Part shown: piece by piece, positions 21,126 to 21,413 of the stretch | Layout: the number at the start of each line of letters is the position of its first letter | Numbering within the stretch: the stretch's first letter is position 1 | Virus record (IMG/VR): IMGVR_UViG_3300020203_000110 | Span: 1-21,413 of that record | DNA from: a virus | DNA length: 21,413 bases | Strand: one strand, 5' to 3' | Position numbers and translations under genes: made by a program | Notes under the pieces: generated by a model | Told to the model about the DNA's origin: nothing | Database searches by the model: none | What the model saw: the letters and a program-made list of their open reading frames with translations, nothing else

Positions 21126-21377
21126 ATGACTATTAAGACCATAAGCAGAGAAGTATGGTTCGGCCTGGTAAACCAAGTATGTCCTATGTGGGGACGCCTA
21201 ACCGACAATACCTTAACCGCCAGCTTCTCCGGATATAAGTGTGAGAACTACCACATCGCACAGGAGGCATTGCTTAAGGCGGGGGGCATAGTGATGAGTG
21301 ATACCTGGGACTCGATAGGTGGTAGGACATACGTTACTATTAAGGAGCCTATGGGCCTTGAGAGCCCCGAGGAGTAA
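21126..21377 (+). CDS. Hypothetical protein (83 aa)
   Basis: GGAG eight bases before ATG 21126. The product begins MTIKTISREVWFGLVNQVCP and is alpha/beta: a helix (EVWFGLVNQVCPMWG), a strand region (NTLTASFSGYKCENYHIAQE) and TYVTIKEPMG. Two cysteines. No family recognised; probably a small cytosolic phage protein of the accessory cluster. A terminator follows the stop. Confidence 0.6.
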   Translation: MTIKTISREVWFGLVNQVCPMWGRLTDNTLTASFSGYKCENYHIAQEALLKAGGIVMSDTWDSIGGRTYVTIKEPMGLESPEE

Positions 21378-21385
21378 GACACAAG

Positions 21386-21412
21386 CCCCTGACCCGATGG
21401 TTGGGGGTTTTG
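21386..21412 (+). terminator. Probable Rho-independent terminator at window end
   Basis: CCCCTGACC (21386-21394) pairs with GGTTGGGGG (21399-21407), nine pairs with two G-T, loop CGAT, followed by TTTT; the window ends here. Confidence 0.75.
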
Positions 21413-21413
21413 C

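Overview
The window looks like part of the genome of a long, non-contractile-tailed bacteriophage (siphovirus), read from inside the portal gene to an accessory region. Every supported gene lies on the + strand, tightly packed, with many ATGA or TAATG overlaps and clear Shine-Dalgarno sequences. A tail tube gene is present but no sheath gene follows it, which argues against a myovirus. The host is probably Gram-negative: one product carries a lipobox, several carry Sec signal peptides, the endolysin is a short single-domain GH24 lysozyme, and the terminators include a UUCG-loop hairpin. I cannot name the host. No integrase or terminase is in view, so lifestyle and packaging type are undecided.

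Layout. 3-2931, head: portal (cut by the left edge), a gpG/HK97-gp10-like morphogenesis protein, scaffold, major capsid protein and a strong terminator. 2950-6875, connector and tail tube: a tiny coiled-coil/membrane protein, a head-tail adaptor fused to a beta domain, a tail-completion protein, the tube protein, and a beta-rich protein with inserted domains. 6876-7054 is a non-coding, hairpin-rich stretch. 7055-15073, tail assembly and tip: a tail assembly chaperone with an A AAA AAA slippery site that extends it into a second ORF, the tape measure (850 residues, implying a tail of roughly 125 nm), a distal-tail-like protein, a small tail protein, a large hub candidate and a tail fibre whose composition differs from its neighbours.

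15170-17993, late/lysis region: terminator, a 63-residue protein, a GNAT acetyltransferase, two exported proteins, a collagen-like lipoprotein, an FmdB-type zinc ribbon and a GH24 endolysin with an E-8aa-C-5aa-T catalytic motif. No standard holin or spanin pair can be recognised. 17994-21413, accessory region: about a dozen very small genes, mostly unknown, in short transcription units separated by hairpin terminators. It includes one HTH protein, one ORF interrupted by an in-frame amber codon, and several inverted repeats.

The head and tail genes work as one morphogenetic operon: portal, scaffold and capsid build the prohead, adaptor and completion proteins close it, and chaperone, tape measure and tube build the tail. 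The most unusual parts are the structured leader before the chaperone, the collagen-like lipoprotein cluster upstream of the endolysin, a repeated promoter-like motif (CCGATAAGTA..) and the inverted-repeat cluster after the endolysin.
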